From Martelella mediterranea (GTDB taxonomy: Bacteria; Pseudomonadota; Alphaproteobacteria; Rhizobiales; Rhizobiaceae): a stretch of DNA of 64,000 nucleotides. The stretch spans positions 38,169-102,168 of the forward strand of contig NZ_JAINWJ010000030.1 in NCBI RefSeq assembly GCF_021021415.1. Reading direction: 5' to 3'. The notes below the pieces were generated by a model. It saw nothing but the letters and a program-made list of their open reading frames with translations, was not told where the DNA came from and did no database searches. The position numbers were made by a program, and so were the translations under genes. How positions within the stretch are numbered: position 1 is the stretch's first letter; each line of letters begins with the position of its first letter. Of this stretch, positions 33,222-42,926 are shown one piece after another.

Positions 33222-33225
33222 CTAG
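32444..33225 (+). CDS. IS427-type transposase, two frames joined by -1 frameshift
   Basis: The first frame (ATG 32444, MTDMDWANALEVFQACLPRRGRKAADDR) encodes the DUF4096-like N-terminal half. At A3G6 (32767-32775) translation must slip -1 to enter the catalytic half (RGGFTTKIHAKADNSGDIIAF, ALGDKGYSSKANR, RIEQGFGRLKRFKRVALRCEKT), carrying the DDE residues. GGAG at 32433 precedes the start. The stop TAG is supplied by the flanking CTAG target copy, outside the element. Frames appear intact, so the element may be active. Confidence 0.88.
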
Positions 33226-33364
33226 TGCGCTCGTGATGCTTCGAAATTTCAGTCCACTCTGTTCGAAAATGGCGGAGAGGGTGGGCCTGATATCCAACCT
33301 TCTCCGAAAGACCTGCCTTTTGACAGGTCGCCGTTCTCCTGGGCGATCCAGCTTCCCTGCAGGC

Positions 33365-34299
33365 CTACCAGTAGAGCCCAAGGCGATGGAACCGAGGCGG
33401 TGTCCCTCCCAGCGGTATCCTTGCGGCCGGGTAGCAGACAAGGGCGGGGATCGGGCTCGTGCGCCCCGTGACCAGGTCCCGGAGGCGGCGGATTCGGCTT
33501 TCGGTCGGGGGATGCGTCCTGAGCAACGAGGGCTCCGGAATGCGGCGGCCGGGTAGAAGGATCTCCTCCCAGAACCGACCGACCCGGCGTTCGAGCTTAA
33601 CGAGCGCGCGCACGAGCCCCTCCGGATCGCCGGTCAAATCTGCTGCGGCGCGGTCGGCGTCTTACTCGCGCGTGCGCGAATGGCCGAGTTGGACCAGCGC
33701 CATGAGGGTGGGCGCGAAGGCAAGGAGAATCGCGACATGCCAAGGCACATGGACCATGCCTGCCAAGACCAGAGGCAGGTTGAGGAGCAGAAGCAGCTGT
33801 CCGAGCCAGCTTGTCAGCGAGACGAGGCGCGACATCATGTCTGCGAGGCTCATAATCCACAGGTCGCGGTTGGCGATATGCCCGATCTCATGCGCCAGAA
33901 CCCCGGCGAGTTCTCGCCGTCGAGCTGGTCGAGCAGCCCGTCGGTGACGCAGATGGCGCTGTCCTCGGGCCTGCCCAGGCCGAAGGCGTTCGGCAGTCGG
34001 CTCGGCACGCGATAAAGCGCCGGTGCGCGCTGCAGCCCGGACCTGCGGGCGAGTTCGGCCAGGGCCGCGACGAGACCGGGGGCATCACGACCGGTGAGCC
34101 GCTGCGCCTGATAGGTCGAGAGGAGCAGCCGGCGTGGCATCGCGGGCGCAAATAGGAGACCCCCGCCCATCGCGAGCGCCATGAGGAGACCATTTTCGGG
34201 TCCGGCGATCGCTGTCACCGCGATCCAGGCGATGAGCCCGAGCAGCAGCGCCGATTGCACGAAATTAAGCAGGCGGTGGTTGGCGGAGGGCGTGGTCAT
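33365..34299 (-). pseudogene. M48 zinc metalloprotease (HtpX-like), broken
   Basis: The reading from ATG 34299 gives the membrane start and LNAFGLGRPEDSAICVTDGLLDQLDG. A one-base loss near 33905-33915 then shifts frame; the next frame continues RELAGVLAHEIGHIANRDLWIMS with the intact HEIGH zinc motif. That frame stops at 33664-33662, where TAA replaces the expected TAC tyrosine codon after HSRTRE. The same frame continues DADRAAADLTGDPEGLVRALVKLERR to 33365. So there are two lesions. M48 proteases of the stress-tolerance island handle membrane-protein quality control. The start overlaps psiE by ATGA. Confidence 0.85.
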
Positions 34300-34775
34300 C
34301 GCGTCTCGTGGCCCCCGAGTTCGCGTCGGTCCTGATCGCGCACCAGCCAGTGGACAGCGCCGAGCGCAAGCGCCGCGCCCGCGAGTGCTGCAATCTTGGA
34401 TGATTCCGTCTCGCTCAGGTCCAGAATGATGAATTTGCGCGCGATGGCGAGGAGCGCGATCAGCACGATCGTGCGGACCTGGAGGATCCCGAAGCTGCGT
34501 TCGGTCGCAACAAGAAGGGAGCGCTTGAACTCGAGCGCGATCACCACGGTGAAGATCATGCCGAACACCACCTGGAAGGTGGCGTAATCGAGAGTGTCGA
34601 ATGCCCCCAGAACCAGGCGGTTCACGACTTCGCGCATCAGCGCCCAGACCGACGCCACGACGATCGCCGCAATGATGACGCTGAGGACGAAGATGACACC
34701 TTGCTCGAACTTCTCGTAGAGCGTCATCGCCGACCATTGTTCACGGGTCAGCCCGGATCGTTGCAAGTCTTTCAT
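34296..34775 (-). CDS. psiE: PsiE-family phosphate-starvation-inducible membrane protein
   Basis: The 159-residue protein has four membrane segments and the PsiE pattern (YEKFEQGVIFVLSVIIAAIVVASVWAL, GMIFTVVIALEFKRSL, RTIVLIALLAIARKFIILD). Such genes are regular members of the transmissible locus of stress tolerance, where their role is unclear. It starts at 34775 and overlaps the broken protease gene downstream. Confidence 0.87.
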   Translation of the reverse strand: MKDLQRSGLTREQWSAMTLYEKFEQGVIFVLSVIIAAIVVASVWALMREVVNRLVLGAFDTLDYATFQVVFGMIFTVVIALEFKRSLLVATERSFGILQVRTIVLIALLAIARKFIILDLSETESSKIAALAGAALALGAVHWLVRDQDRRELGGHETR

Positions 34776-34890
34776 GATTGCCTCTCGAAGGCCGCCCCGG
34801 AGAGACAAGCTCCCCGGGGCTTCTCCAGACGGTGCGATATCGCAAGGAGCGGAGGGGACGCCGCAAACCGGCGACACCCAATGTGGCAAA

Positions 34891-35382
34891 TCAGCCGTTC
34901 TTGACCTCGATGCGCTTGACCTTCGCCTGCGCCTCGGGAGTCTGGGGCAGCTTGATCGTCAGAACCCCGTTCTTGAAGGATGCCTGCGCCTTTTCGCCAT
35001 CCACACCGGGAGGGAGCGGAATTGTCCGGTAGATCGCGCCGTAGCTGCGCTCGGACAGGTAATACCCCTTTTTCTCCTCCTGGCGCTCGATCTTCTTCTC
35101 CCCCTTCACAGTCAACATGTCATCGTTGACCGTCACCTCGATGTCCTTCATCTCCATGCCCGGCAGCTCGATCGATACTTCGATCGCCTTGTCGGTCTCG
35201 ACCACGTCGGATTTCGCTTCGCCGCTGCCAAAGGGCCATTCGAAATGACCGACACGGTTCCAGAAGTTCTCGAACACATGGTTCATTTCGCGCTGGAGTG
35301 TCGCGATCGGGTTGTCTTCGCTGCTCTTGGCATCTGGCGCGCCGTCCTTGCGCGCCCAGGGGATGAGGTCTTTGATCTGCAT
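34891..35382 (-). CDS. Small heat shock protein Hsp20
   Basis: The 163-residue chaperone has an alpha-crystallin domain (about 60-155: DVVETDKAIEVSIELPGMEMKDIEVTVNDDMLTVKGEK, then GVLTIKLPQ, the GVL motif). It holds unfolding proteins for refolding by the disaggregase encoded nearby. It is the third of three tandem hsp20 genes on the minus strand. Likely cotranscribed with the other two and with psiE. Confidence 0.93.
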   Translation of the reverse strand: MQIKDLIPWARKDGAPDAKSSEDNPIATLQREMNHVFENFWNRVGHFEWPFGSGEAKSDVVETDKAIEVSIELPGMEMKDIEVTVNDDMLTVKGEKKIERQEEKKGYYLSERSYGAIYRTIPLPPGVDGEKAQASFKNGVLTIKLPQTPEAQAKVKRIEVKNG

Positions 35383-35402
35383 GATATGGTCTCCTTCGGT
35401 TT

Positions 35403-35801
35403 TCAGGCGCCCTTGACGGCGATCTTTTTCGGCTGCGCTTCAGGGGCTCGGGGGAGCGTCAGGGTGAGGACACCTCCACGCATCTCGGCTTCGATCCTGT
35501 TGGGGTCGAAGTCCTCGGAAAGCGTGAAGGCACGCTCGAAATCGCCCTCGCCATATTCGGCATAGGCAAGTTCGAGGTTTTCCGGCCGCACCGGGTCAAC
35601 TTTGCCGCGGATCGTCAACACACGATTTTCGAGCGTGATCTCGACCGCATCGGCGGCGACCCCAGGCATTTCAAGCATCATGGAGACACCCTGATCGGTC
35701 TCGACGATATCGGTCAACGGGCGGTAGATGCGTCCGCCGCCGGTGGTCTCGGGCGAGTCGGTCGGCGTCTTTTCGGCGGCTTGCGTGATGTCGGTGCTCA
35801 T
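35403..35801 (-). CDS. Small heat shock protein Hsp20
   Basis: The 132-residue protein has the alpha-crystallin core (PLTDIVETDQGVSMMLEMPGVAADAVEITLENRVLTIRGK) and the GGVLTLTLPRAPEA C-terminal strand. It resembles the HSP20 members that pair with another Hsp20 in such islands. It lies 20 bases upstream of the 163-residue paralogue and 14 bases downstream of the 141-residue one. Confidence 0.93.
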   Translation of the reverse strand: MSTDITQAAEKTPTDSPETTGGGRIYRPLTDIVETDQGVSMMLEMPGVAADAVEITLENRVLTIRGKVDPVRPENLELAYAEYGEGDFERAFTLSEDFDPNRIEAEMRGGVLTLTLPRAPEAQPKKIAVKGA

Positions 35802-35815
35802 CGTTCCAGCTCCTC

Positions 35816-36241
35816 TCAGGCTGCCTTGATCTCGATTTTCTTCGGCTTTTCTTCCTCGGGCCGGGAGATGACGATCCGCAATACGCCGTTCGTCATCCTC
35901 GCCTCGACCTTGTCATCCGAGGCCGCGAACGGCAGGCGGATAGTGCGGGAAAACCTGCCGAAACCGCGTTCGTTGCGGTGCCAGCGCGCACCGTCGGGAA
36001 CCTCGGGCGCCTTGCGTTCGCCCGAAAGCGTCAGGACGTTGTCCTTGACCGAAATCTCAATGTCGCCCGGTTCGATGCCGGGAAGTTCAGCGGCGATGGC
36101 AACGGCCTCAGGGCCTTGCCAGACATTCACCGCCGGGAACGCCGCGCGAGCCGGCGGCCAGAAACCGCGGTCGAGATCGCGCATCGTGGAGCGCATCAGC
36201 GCAAAGGGATCGCTGCGGCGCAGATATGTCGGGTAGAGCAT
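35816..36241 (-). CDS. Small heat shock protein Hsp20
   Basis: The 141-residue protein starts with a short aromatic N-terminus (RSTMRDLDRGFWPP), then the alpha-crystallin domain (PAVNVWQGPEAVAIAAELPGIEPGDIEISVKDNVLTLSGERK) and NGVLRIVISRPEEE. It is first in the minus-strand hsp20 operon, whose promoter region is shared with the divergent marR-ftsH unit. Confidence 0.93.
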   Translation of the reverse strand: MLYPTYLRRSDPFALMRSTMRDLDRGFWPPARAAFPAVNVWQGPEAVAIAAELPGIEPGDIEISVKDNVLTLSGERKAPEVPDGARWHRNERGFGRFSRTIRLPFAASDDKVEARMTNGVLRIVISRPEEEKPKKIEIKAA

Positions 36242-36358
36242 TACTGGCCTCCTGTTGCTGATCGATGCCCCCGAACCGTCGGCATGGAGGGACCGGGCAA
36301 CGGTGCCGGCCGGATGTGGGTTCGGAGACCGCCCATCAAGATAGGCGGTTCCATTTAT

Positions 36359-36383
36359 TATGCAAGCATATGTGATGCGTGCA
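36359..36383. promoter_or_regulatory. Putative MarR operator in the hsp20/marR divergent region
   Basis: Two short palindromes, tatgc-aa-gcata (36359-36370) and atgc-gt-gcat (36374-36383), are centred 14 bases apart, about 60 bases before marR. Similar tandem palindromes bind MarR dimers. The site could control marR-ftsH and the divergent hsp20 genes together. Confidence 0.5.
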
Positions 36384-36443
36384 TTGCACTTTGGATGGAG
36401 TGCGGTCTATCCTGTGTCTCATGCAACCGGAGGAAGGATACCT

Positions 36444-36875
36444 ATGATCTCTTCGGACATCGCGCTGATCGGGACGACGATCCACCGGGTCGCGCAGCTC
36501 ATCCAGCAGCGGATCGACCAAGACATCCGTGACAGCGGCCTGACCCGCCTGTCCTGGATGGCGGCGGCGCATGTCGAGGATGCGCCCGGGCTGACCATCG
36601 GCGATCTGGCCGACCGACTTGAGGTCGGCCCGGCCACTGCGGGCCAGCTCGTCGATCGCATGGTCCGGGGCGGCTGGGTCGAGCGGTCGCCCTCGCTCGA
36701 CGACAGGCGGTCGCAGATCGTCACCGCAACGTCGAAGGCCGGGGCGATGCTGGAGGAACTCGCGCCGCGGCAATCGGCGCTCGAACATGAAATCCTGCAG
36801 GATCTGTCGGCAGACGAAAGGCGCATCCTGCTGGCGCTACTCGAGCGGATCAGGGCGCGGCTCGGGCGCCAGTGA
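36444..36875 (+). CDS. MarR-family transcriptional regulator
   Basis: The 143-residue protein has the MarR winged helix (LTRLSWMAAAHVEDAPGLTIGDLADRLEVGPATAGQLVDRMVRGGWVERSPSLDDRRSQIVTATSKAGAMLEEL). GGAGGAAGG lies 6 bases before ATG 36444; the frame is open upstream to 36360 but without a ribosome site. It precedes ftsH by 14 bases. It may repress the island's hsp20 and ftsH units and respond to an oxidant or ligand. No conserved sensor cysteine is obvious. Confidence 0.88.
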   Translation: MISSDIALIGTTIHRVAQLIQQRIDQDIRDSGLTRLSWMAAAHVEDAPGLTIGDLADRLEVGPATAGQLVDRMVRGGWVERSPSLDDRRSQIVTATSKAGAMLEELAPRQSALEHEILQDLSADERRILLALLERIRARLGRQ

Positions 36876-36889
36876 AAGGGACAAGCGGC

Positions 36890-38722
36890 ATGGAAAGGAA
36901 GACCGAATATAACATCTGGTACTGGGTGGTGGCTTTCATAGCCGTGCTTTTCATCCAGAACCTGATCGCCGGCTGGCAATTCGTCGCACCGATCAGCTAC
37001 AGCCAGTTCGAGAGCTATCTCGAGGATGGCAGGGTCGCGTCCGTCGCGGTCGGCGCGGACACCATCACCGGCACCTTCACCGACCCCGTCGACGGCAAGA
37101 GCCAGTTCGTCACCACGGTCGTGGATCCCGCGATCCTGCAGCGGATCGACCGCTCCGGCGTCGAGATCACGGGCGTTCCTCAGAACACCTTTCTCGGCAC
37201 GCTGATTTCCTGGGTGGCGCCAGCGCTTGTCTTCTTCGGAATCTGGATGCTGTTGTTCCGCAAGTTCGCCGACAAGCAGGGCTTCGGAGGCTTCATGCAG
37301 GTCGGCCGCAGCAAGGCCAAGGTTTACATGGAAAAGGAAACCGGCGTCAGTTTCGCTGACGTGGCCGGCGTGGACGAGGCCAAGGCCGAGCTCGAGGAGG
37401 TCGTGGAGTTCCTCAGGAACCCCGCCGAATACGGAAAGCTGGGCGCACATATCCCCAAAGGCATATTGCTCGTTGGGCCGCCGGGCACCGGCAAGACGCT
37501 TCTGGCGCGCGCAGTGGCAGGCGAGGCGGGCGTGACCTTCTTTTCGATCTCGGGCTCCGAGTTCGTCGAGATGTTCGTGGGCGTCGGCGCCGCACGGGTG
37601 CGCGACCTGTTCGAGCAGGCCCGGAAATCCGCCCCGGCGATCATCTTCATCGACGAGCTGGACGCTCTCGGGCGGGCGCGCTCCTCCGGCCAGACCGCTG
37701 GCGGCCACGATGAGCGTGAGCAGACGCTGAACCAGCTTCTGACCGAGCTCGACGGCTTCGACCCTTCGGTGGGCATCGTGCTCCTGGCCGCCACCAACCG
37801 ACCAGAGATCCTCGACCCCGCGCTGCTGCGTGCGGGACGCTTCGACCGGCAGGTGCTGGTGGATCGGCCGGATAAGAAGGGACGTGTGCAGATTCTCGGC
37901 GTTCACATGAAAAAGGTGAAGCTCGCCCCGGACGTCGATGCCGAGAAGGTCGCAGCGCTTACTCCCGGCTTTTCCGGGGCGGACCTCGCCAATCTCGTCA
38001 ACGAGGCTGCGCTGCTTGCCACGCGCCGCAAGGCCGATGCGGTGACGATGGACGACTTCAACAATGCCGTCGAGCGCATCATCGCAGGGTTGGAAAAGAA
38101 GAACCGCGTTCTGAACCCGCGCGAACGCGAGATCGTGGCGCACCACGAGATGGGGCACGCGCTGGTGGCGATGGCTCTGCCGGGGGTGGACCCGGTGCAC
38201 AAGGTCTCGATCATACCGCGCGGAATTGGCGCGCTCGGCTACACGATCCAGCGCCCGACCGAGGACCGCTTCCTGATGACGCGGGAGGAACTCGAGAACA
38301 AGATCGCCGTGCTGCTGGGCGGGCGCGCGGCCGAGAAGATTGTCTACGACCACCTCTCGACCGGGGCGGCGGACGATCTGGTCAAGGCCACCGATATCGC
38401 CCGCGCCATGGTCGCGCGGTACGGGATGGACGAAGACCTCGGGCATGTCAGCTACGACACCGATCGGCCCGGCTTTCTCGGCACCGGCGACCAGTCGTCG
38501 TGGCTGAACCGCCGCTACAGCGAGGCCACTGCCGAGCGGATGGACGCGAAGGTGCGCGACATCGTGGATGGCGTGTTCAAGCGCACCGTCTCGCTTCTCG
38601 AAGCCAACCGGGCGCTGCTCGAGCAATCGGCGCAGGATCTCCTGCAACGGGAGACACTGGACGAGCCCGATCTGGTGGTAATTGGGTCCAAGGTGAAAAG
38701 AACGGAAGCAGTCGCTGCGTGA
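36890..38722 (+). CDS. ftsH: ATP-dependent zinc metalloprotease FtsH
   Basis: The 610-residue membrane AAA protease has N-terminal membrane segments (9-29 and 102-123) around a periplasmic domain, Walker A GPPGTGKT (196-203), the pore and SRH motifs ([12 protein letters not shown]) and the zinc site H419-E-M-G-H423. It degrades damaged membrane and cytosolic proteins. A plasmid-borne second FtsH is a hallmark of the stress-tolerance island. It follows marR and precedes the disaggregase gene by 63 bases. Confidence 0.95.
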   Translation: MERKTEYNIWYWVVAFIAVLFIQNLIAGWQFVAPISYSQFESYLEDGRVASVAVGADTITGTFTDPVDGKSQFVTTVVDPAILQRIDRSGVEITGVPQNTFLGTLISWVAPALVFFGIWMLLFRKFADKQGFGGFMQVGRSKAKVYMEKETGVSFADVAGVDEAKAELEEVVEFLRNPAEYGKLGAHIPKGILLVGPPGTGKTLLARAVAGEAGVTFFSISGSEFVEMFVGVGAARVRDLFEQARKSAPAIIFIDELDALGRARSSGQTAGGHDEREQTLNQLLTELDGFDPSVGIVLLAATNRPEILDPALLRAGRFDRQVLVDRPDKKGRVQILGVHMKKVKLAPDVDAEKVAALTPGFSGADLANLVNEAALLATRRKADAVTMDDFNNAVERIIAGLEKKNRVLNPREREIVAHHEMGHALVAMALPGVDPVHKVSIIPRGIGALGYTIQRPTEDRFLMTREELENKIAVLLGGRAAEKIVYDHLSTGAADDLVKATDIARAMVARYGMDEDLGHVSYDTDRPGFLGTGDQSSWLNRRYSEATAERMDAKVRDIVDGVFKRTVSLLEANRALLEQSAQDLLQRETLDEPDLVVIGSKVKRTEAVAA

Positions 38723-38785
38723 CACCGTCACTGACGCAGATGATCGGCGGACAACCCTGACTGGATAAAGAAACGGAGAGGAAAA

Positions 38786-41680
38786 ATGGCAAACGGAACT
38801 TGCGATATTTGCGGTCGCCCGGCGACGGCGCGCGTGCGCGCCTCGGTGAACGGCAAAGTTCAGAACATGGAGCTGTGCGATCAGCACTACCGCGAAATGG
38901 TGCGCCGGTCGGGCCGCAGCGCATCGCCGCTGGAGTCCCTGTTCGGACGACATTCCCTTTTTGACGAATTCTTCGGCGATAGCGGGTTCGGCAGCCTGTT
39001 CAGCGACAGCCCGCTGCGGGGTGGTGCACTGGGCGCCACGGGCGCGGGTGAGGACGACGTCGTGGATGCCACCTTCGGGGAGGAAACGCCGCGCCGCGGA
39101 TCGCGGCGCGGCGGCGGACGCACCATCGCCGATCGGCTGAGCGAACAGGGCAACAAGCTGCTGCAGGATGCAGCACAGAAGGCCGGGGAATTCGGGCGCA
39201 GCGAGGTCGATACCGAACATCTGCTTCTGGCATTGACCTCGTCTGACGTCGTCAAGACGATCCTGGAACAGTTCAAGGTCGATGTGGACGATCTGCGCCG
39301 CCAGATCGAGAAGGAAGCGAAGCGTGGAGACGCCAAGACGGAAGGCGAAATCGGCGTAAGCCCTCGCCTGAAGGACGCGCTGAACCGGGCCTTCATCGCC
39401 TCGAACGAACTCGGCCATTCCTATGTCGGTCCCGAGCACCTTCTGATCGGACTTGCCGAGGAAGGTGAAGGCCTGGCCGCGGCGATGCTGCGCAAGCTGG
39501 GGTTGACGCCGCAGGCGCTGCGTCAGCAGGTGACGAAGGTGGTCGGCAAGGGAGCCGAGGAAGGCCGCGTCGAGACTCCGTCGAACACCCCCGATCTCGA
39601 CCAGTTCAGCCGTGACCTGACGAAGCTCGCCCGCGAGGGCAAGCTCGATCCCGTCATCGGCCGCGCCCGCGAGATCGAGACGACGATCGAAGTGCTGGCC
39701 CGCAGGAAAAAGAACAACCCGGTGCTGATCGGCGAGCCCGGCGTGGGCAAGACCGCCATCGTCGAGGGACTTGCACAACGGATCGTCGCGGGCGAAGTGC
39801 CCGAGGCGCTGCGCGACAAGCGGCTGGTCGAGCTCAACATCAACTCGATGGTGGCCGGGTCGAAGTATCGCGGCGAGTTCGAGGAGCGAGTCCAGAAGAT
39901 CCTCAAGGAGATCACCGAGGAGAAGGACAGCCTGATCCTGTTCATCGACGAGATGCACACCATCGTCGGCGCCGGCCAGGGCGGTGGCGAAGGTGGTCTC
40001 GACATCGCCAACACCTTCAAGCCGGCGCTGGCGCGGGGCGAGCTGAACCTGATCGGCGCGACGACGCTCAACGAGTACCAGAAATACATCGAGAAGGACG
40101 CGGCGCTCGAGCGACGGTTCCAGCCGGTTTATGTGGACGAGCCCACGGTCGCACAGACCATCATGATTCTGCGCGGGCTGCGCGACACGCTCGAAAGCCA
40201 CCACAAGGTGACGATCACCGACGAGGCGATCATCGCCGCCGCGGAGCTTTCGGATCGCTATATCACCGGTCGCTTCATGCCCGACAAGGCGATCGACCTG
40301 ATCGACCAGGCCGCGGCGCGGGTGAAGATCTCGGCCACTGCGCGGCCCGTGGACGTGCAGGAACTCGAAGCCGAGGTCGCGCAGATCAAGCGCGAACAGG
40401 ACTATGCCGCAGCCCGCAAGCAATTCGACCGAGCAGCAGAACTGAAGAAGGAGCTGGAGCAGAAGCAGAAGGAGCTGGACGAGCTTCTGGAGATCTGGAA
40501 GCGCGATCAGGCTTCGGCGACCGCCGAGGTGCGCGCCGATCACGTCGCGCAGATCGTCTCCAAGATCACCGGCGTTCCGGTCACGGACCTGACCACCGAG
40601 GAGAAGGACAAGCTCCTCAAGCTCGAGGAGAAGCTGCACGAGCGCGTCATCGGCCAGGAAGAAGCGATCCGCGCCGTGGCCGATGCGGTGCGCCTGGCGC
40701 GAGCGGGTCTGCGCGAAGGTTCCGGTCCGACCGCGACCTTCCTGTTCCTCGGGCCGACCGGGGTTGGCAAGACGGAACTGGCCAAGACGCTCGCGGAGGT
40801 GATCTTCGGCGACCAGGATGCGCTGATCCGTATCGACATGTCGGAGTATGGCGAGCGCCACTCGGTTGCCCGGTTGGTTGGCGCACCTCCGGGCTACGTC
40901 GGATACGACGAAGGCGGGCAGCTGACGGAGAAGGTGCGCCGTCGGCCCTACTCGGTCGTGCTCCTCGACGAGATCGAAAAGGCGCATCCCGATGTCTACA
41001 ACATCCTGCTTCAGGTGTTCGACGATGGCCGCCTGACAGATGGCAAGGGCCGCGTGGTGGACTTCACTAACACCATCATCATCGCCACCTCGAACCTCGG
41101 TTCGGACATCATCCAGCGCAACCTCACGAAACGCGGCAGCAGTGAGTTCGACGAGGCCAAGCAGAAATCCGAACTGATGGAGGTGTTGCGCGGTCATTTC
41201 CGGCCAGAGTTCATCAACCGGATCGACGAGATCATCGTCTTTCATTCGCTGAATCAGTCGGAGATCCGCCAGATCGTCGAGTTGCAGCTCAACCGGGTGA
41301 AGCGGACCGCCCTTACCCAGGGCGTCGAACTCGAATTCGACGTGAGCGTCGTGGATCACTTCGGCGCGGTCGGCTTCCGTCCCGAATTCGGTGCCCGCGA
41401 GCTGCGCCGGCTGATCCGGTCGGAGTTGGAGACCGAGTTGGCTCGCGAACTGCTCTCGGGGCGGATCGAGGATGGCGACAAGGTCCGCGTCGCCTGGTCG
41501 GAAGACGAACAGAGGGTCGTGTTCGAAAAGATCGTAAAGGACACCGGTGACGACAGCCCGGACGATCAGGCCAAGGCCGGGATCGAGGAGCCCAGCGAAG
41601 TTGCCGAAAACAAGACGGACGTTCCGAAGCCCAGCGTTGGGGATGAGGTGCAGTCCAAGGACGACAAGTCCGACGAGTGA
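38786..41680 (+). CDS. clpK: ClpK/ClpG-type stand-alone disaggregase
   Basis: The 964-residue AAA+ protein has an N-terminal zinc-finger-like motif (C6-x2-C9, C31, H34) and a Phe/Gly-rich linker ([14 protein letters not shown]). A Clp N domain (about 113-255), NBD1 Walker A GEPGVGKT (316-323), a short coiled coil and NBD2 Walker A GPTGVGKT (656-663) follow. The tail is long, acidic and lysine-rich. This architecture is that of ClpK/ClpG, which dissolve aggregates without DnaK and give strong heat tolerance. Next to hsp20 and ftsH it forms the core of the stress-tolerance island. Confidence 0.93.
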   Translation: MANGTCDICGRPATARVRASVNGKVQNMELCDQHYREMVRRSGRSASPLESLFGRHSLFDEFFGDSGFGSLFSDSPLRGGALGATGAGEDDVVDATFGEETPRRGSRRGGGRTIADRLSEQGNKLLQDAAQKAGEFGRSEVDTEHLLLALTSSDVVKTILEQFKVDVDDLRRQIEKEAKRGDAKTEGEIGVSPRLKDALNRAFIASNELGHSYVGPEHLLIGLAEEGEGLAAAMLRKLGLTPQALRQQVTKVVGKGAEEGRVETPSNTPDLDQFSRDLTKLAREGKLDPVIGRAREIETTIEVLARRKKNNPVLIGEPGVGKTAIVEGLAQRIVAGEVPEALRDKRLVELNINSMVAGSKYRGEFEERVQKILKEITEEKDSLILFIDEMHTIVGAGQGGGEGGLDIANTFKPALARGELNLIGATTLNEYQKYIEKDAALERRFQPVYVDEPTVAQTIMILRGLRDTLESHHKVTITDEAIIAAAELSDRYITGRFMPDKAIDLIDQAAARVKISATARPVDVQELEAEVAQIKREQDYAAARKQFDRAAELKKELEQKQKELDELLEIWKRDQASATAEVRADHVAQIVSKITGVPVTDLTTEEKDKLLKLEEKLHERVIGQEEAIRAVADAVRLARAGLREGSGPTATFLFLGPTGVGKTELAKTLAEVIFGDQDALIRIDMSEYGERHSVARLVGAPPGYVGYDEGGQLTEKVRRRPYSVVLLDEIEKAHPDVYNILLQVFDDGRLTDGKGRVVDFTNTIIIATSNLGSDIIQRNLTKRGSSEFDEAKQKSELMEVLRGHFRPEFINRIDEIIVFHSLNQSEIRQIVELQLNRVKRTALTQGVELEFDVSVVDHFGAVGFRPEFGARELRRLIRSELETELARELLSGRIEDGDKVRVAWSEDEQRVVFEKIVKDTGDDSPDDQAKAGIEEPSEVAENKTDVPKPSVGDEVQSKDDKSDE

Positions 41681-41693
41681 CAGCGCAAAAGAC

Positions 41694-41725
41694 TGGCCCG
41701 GCGCGATATCGGTCGCGCCGGGCCA
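41694..41725 (+). terminator. Strong hairpin after clpK
   Basis: A perfect 13-bp stem, tggcccggcgcga (41694-41706) and tcgcgccgggcca (41713-41725), with a 6-base loop begins 13 bases after the clpK stop. It is followed by tctctt rather than a long T run. It may end or attenuate transcription between clpK and the HPF-sigma gene. Confidence 0.65.
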
Positions 41726-41757
41726 TCTCTTCGGAGAGTTATAGGAAGGTCCACGGC

Positions 41758-42900
41758 ATGAACGTCATTAGATCATTCCGCAATCTCGACCGGCACGGCC
41801 AACAGCGCGCGCCTGAGGTCATCGAGGAAGAGGTGCGGCAACTTGAACCGCACCTTGCGCGCTTTCGCGAGGATCTGGTCCGGCTCGAAGACGTTGCCTC
41901 GCAGACGAGGGGCAAGAAGCGCATCAAAGTCAGCCTGCGCCTGCAGCTGCCGTCGGGCGTGATCGCGGCGCGGGAAGAGGGATTCGAGATCGAGCCTGTC
42001 CTGCGCAAGGCCTTTGCCGACCTGCGCCACCAGGTCGATCGGCATGTGGCGCGCCTCAAGCACGAGCCTGAATACAAGCGTCCCGCCCGCCGGCGCCGGA
42101 TCGGCGCCCCGCTGCCGCCCGCGCGGAATGCGGCGGAAGCGGACCGGCGCCAACTCTTCTTCGACCTGATCGAGGATCATCTCGATACGGTCTACGATAC
42201 CGTCAGGCGCGAGTTGACCTATCTCGAGTGCAGCGGGTCTGTGCCGGCTGGCTACCTGAGCGTTGGCGATATCGTCGATGCGACGATCCTCAAGGGGCTG
42301 GCCCGCTTCGAGGATCGGCCTTCGGAGTTTTCCGTCGGCGACTGGCTGAAACGGCTGGCTTTTGAGACCATCGAGGAAGAATCCCGCGCCGCCCGCCGCG
42401 CCGTGCCTGAGGATGCCGCCTCCATCGAGGCGGAACCCGAGGCCCCGGCGGAGGATCCGACCGAGGCCGATCAGGCGATGATCGAGTTCTACCAGCCCGA
42501 CGAAGTGCTGATGCTGGAGGACCTCATCGCCGACGACGGCGGCACAGACCCCGAGACCGAAGTGGATCGTCATAAGATCGCCATGGCACTGCACCGGGCT
42601 ATCGCAGATCTTGCTCCGGTCGAGCGCCGCGTCCTGTATCGGATGTACCTGGAAGACGCCACGATCGCGGAGACGGCAGACCTTTTCGGCCTGACCGAGA
42701 CAGAGGTCGCCGAGATCGCAGAAAATGCGGGCGCGACACTACGCGCGAGGCTTGCCGAAACCGGGTTGGTCAGAGATCCATCAGGCCGCGCGCCCATCGA
42801 ACGGGAAATCGCTCACACGCAGCGTCTACCTCAGCCGATCCAGGATCGCCGCCGCGTGGCCGCCGCCCTAACCGGCGAGGAGGCCGGCTCCGACACCTGA
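41758..42900 (+). CDS. HPF/RaiA-like ribosome-associated domain fused to a sigma-70-like domain
   Basis: The 380-residue protein has an N-terminal HPF/RaiA-like part (residues 1-105: ARFREDLVRLEDVASQTRGKKRIKVSLRLQLPSGVIAAREEG, then helices LRHQVDRHVARLKHEPEY) and a basic linker. A region like sigma-70 region 2 (about 130-213: LSVGDIVDATILKGLARFEDRPSEFSVGDWLKRLAFETIEEESR) follows. An acidic stretch comes next, then a region-4-like helix-turn-helix (275-335: LAPVERRVLYRMYLEDATIAETADLFGLTETEVAEIAENA). It could couple ribosome hibernation to transcription. Whether it binds ribosomes, polymerase or both is unknown. AGGAAGG precedes ATG 41758. Confidence 0.75.
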   Translation: MNVIRSFRNLDRHGQQRAPEVIEEEVRQLEPHLARFREDLVRLEDVASQTRGKKRIKVSLRLQLPSGVIAAREEGFEIEPVLRKAFADLRHQVDRHVARLKHEPEYKRPARRRRIGAPLPPARNAAEADRRQLFFDLIEDHLDTVYDTVRRELTYLECSGSVPAGYLSVGDIVDATILKGLARFEDRPSEFSVGDWLKRLAFETIEEESRAARRAVPEDAASIEAEPEAPAEDPTEADQAMIEFYQPDEVLMLEDLIADDGGTDPETEVDRHKIAMALHRAIADLAPVERRVLYRMYLEDATIAETADLFGLTETEVAEIAENAGATLRARLAETGLVRDPSGRAPIEREIAHTQRLPQPIQDRRRVAAALTGEEAGSDT

Positions 42901-42926
42901 CATGGAACTGAATAGGAGATCGACCA

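Noticed and set aside
36419..41359. A 1646-codon open frame on the minus strand across ftsH and clpK
   Set aside because: It is an antisense shadow of two well-conserved plus-strand genes with high GC at third positions. It lacks a recognisable domain and a ribosome site.
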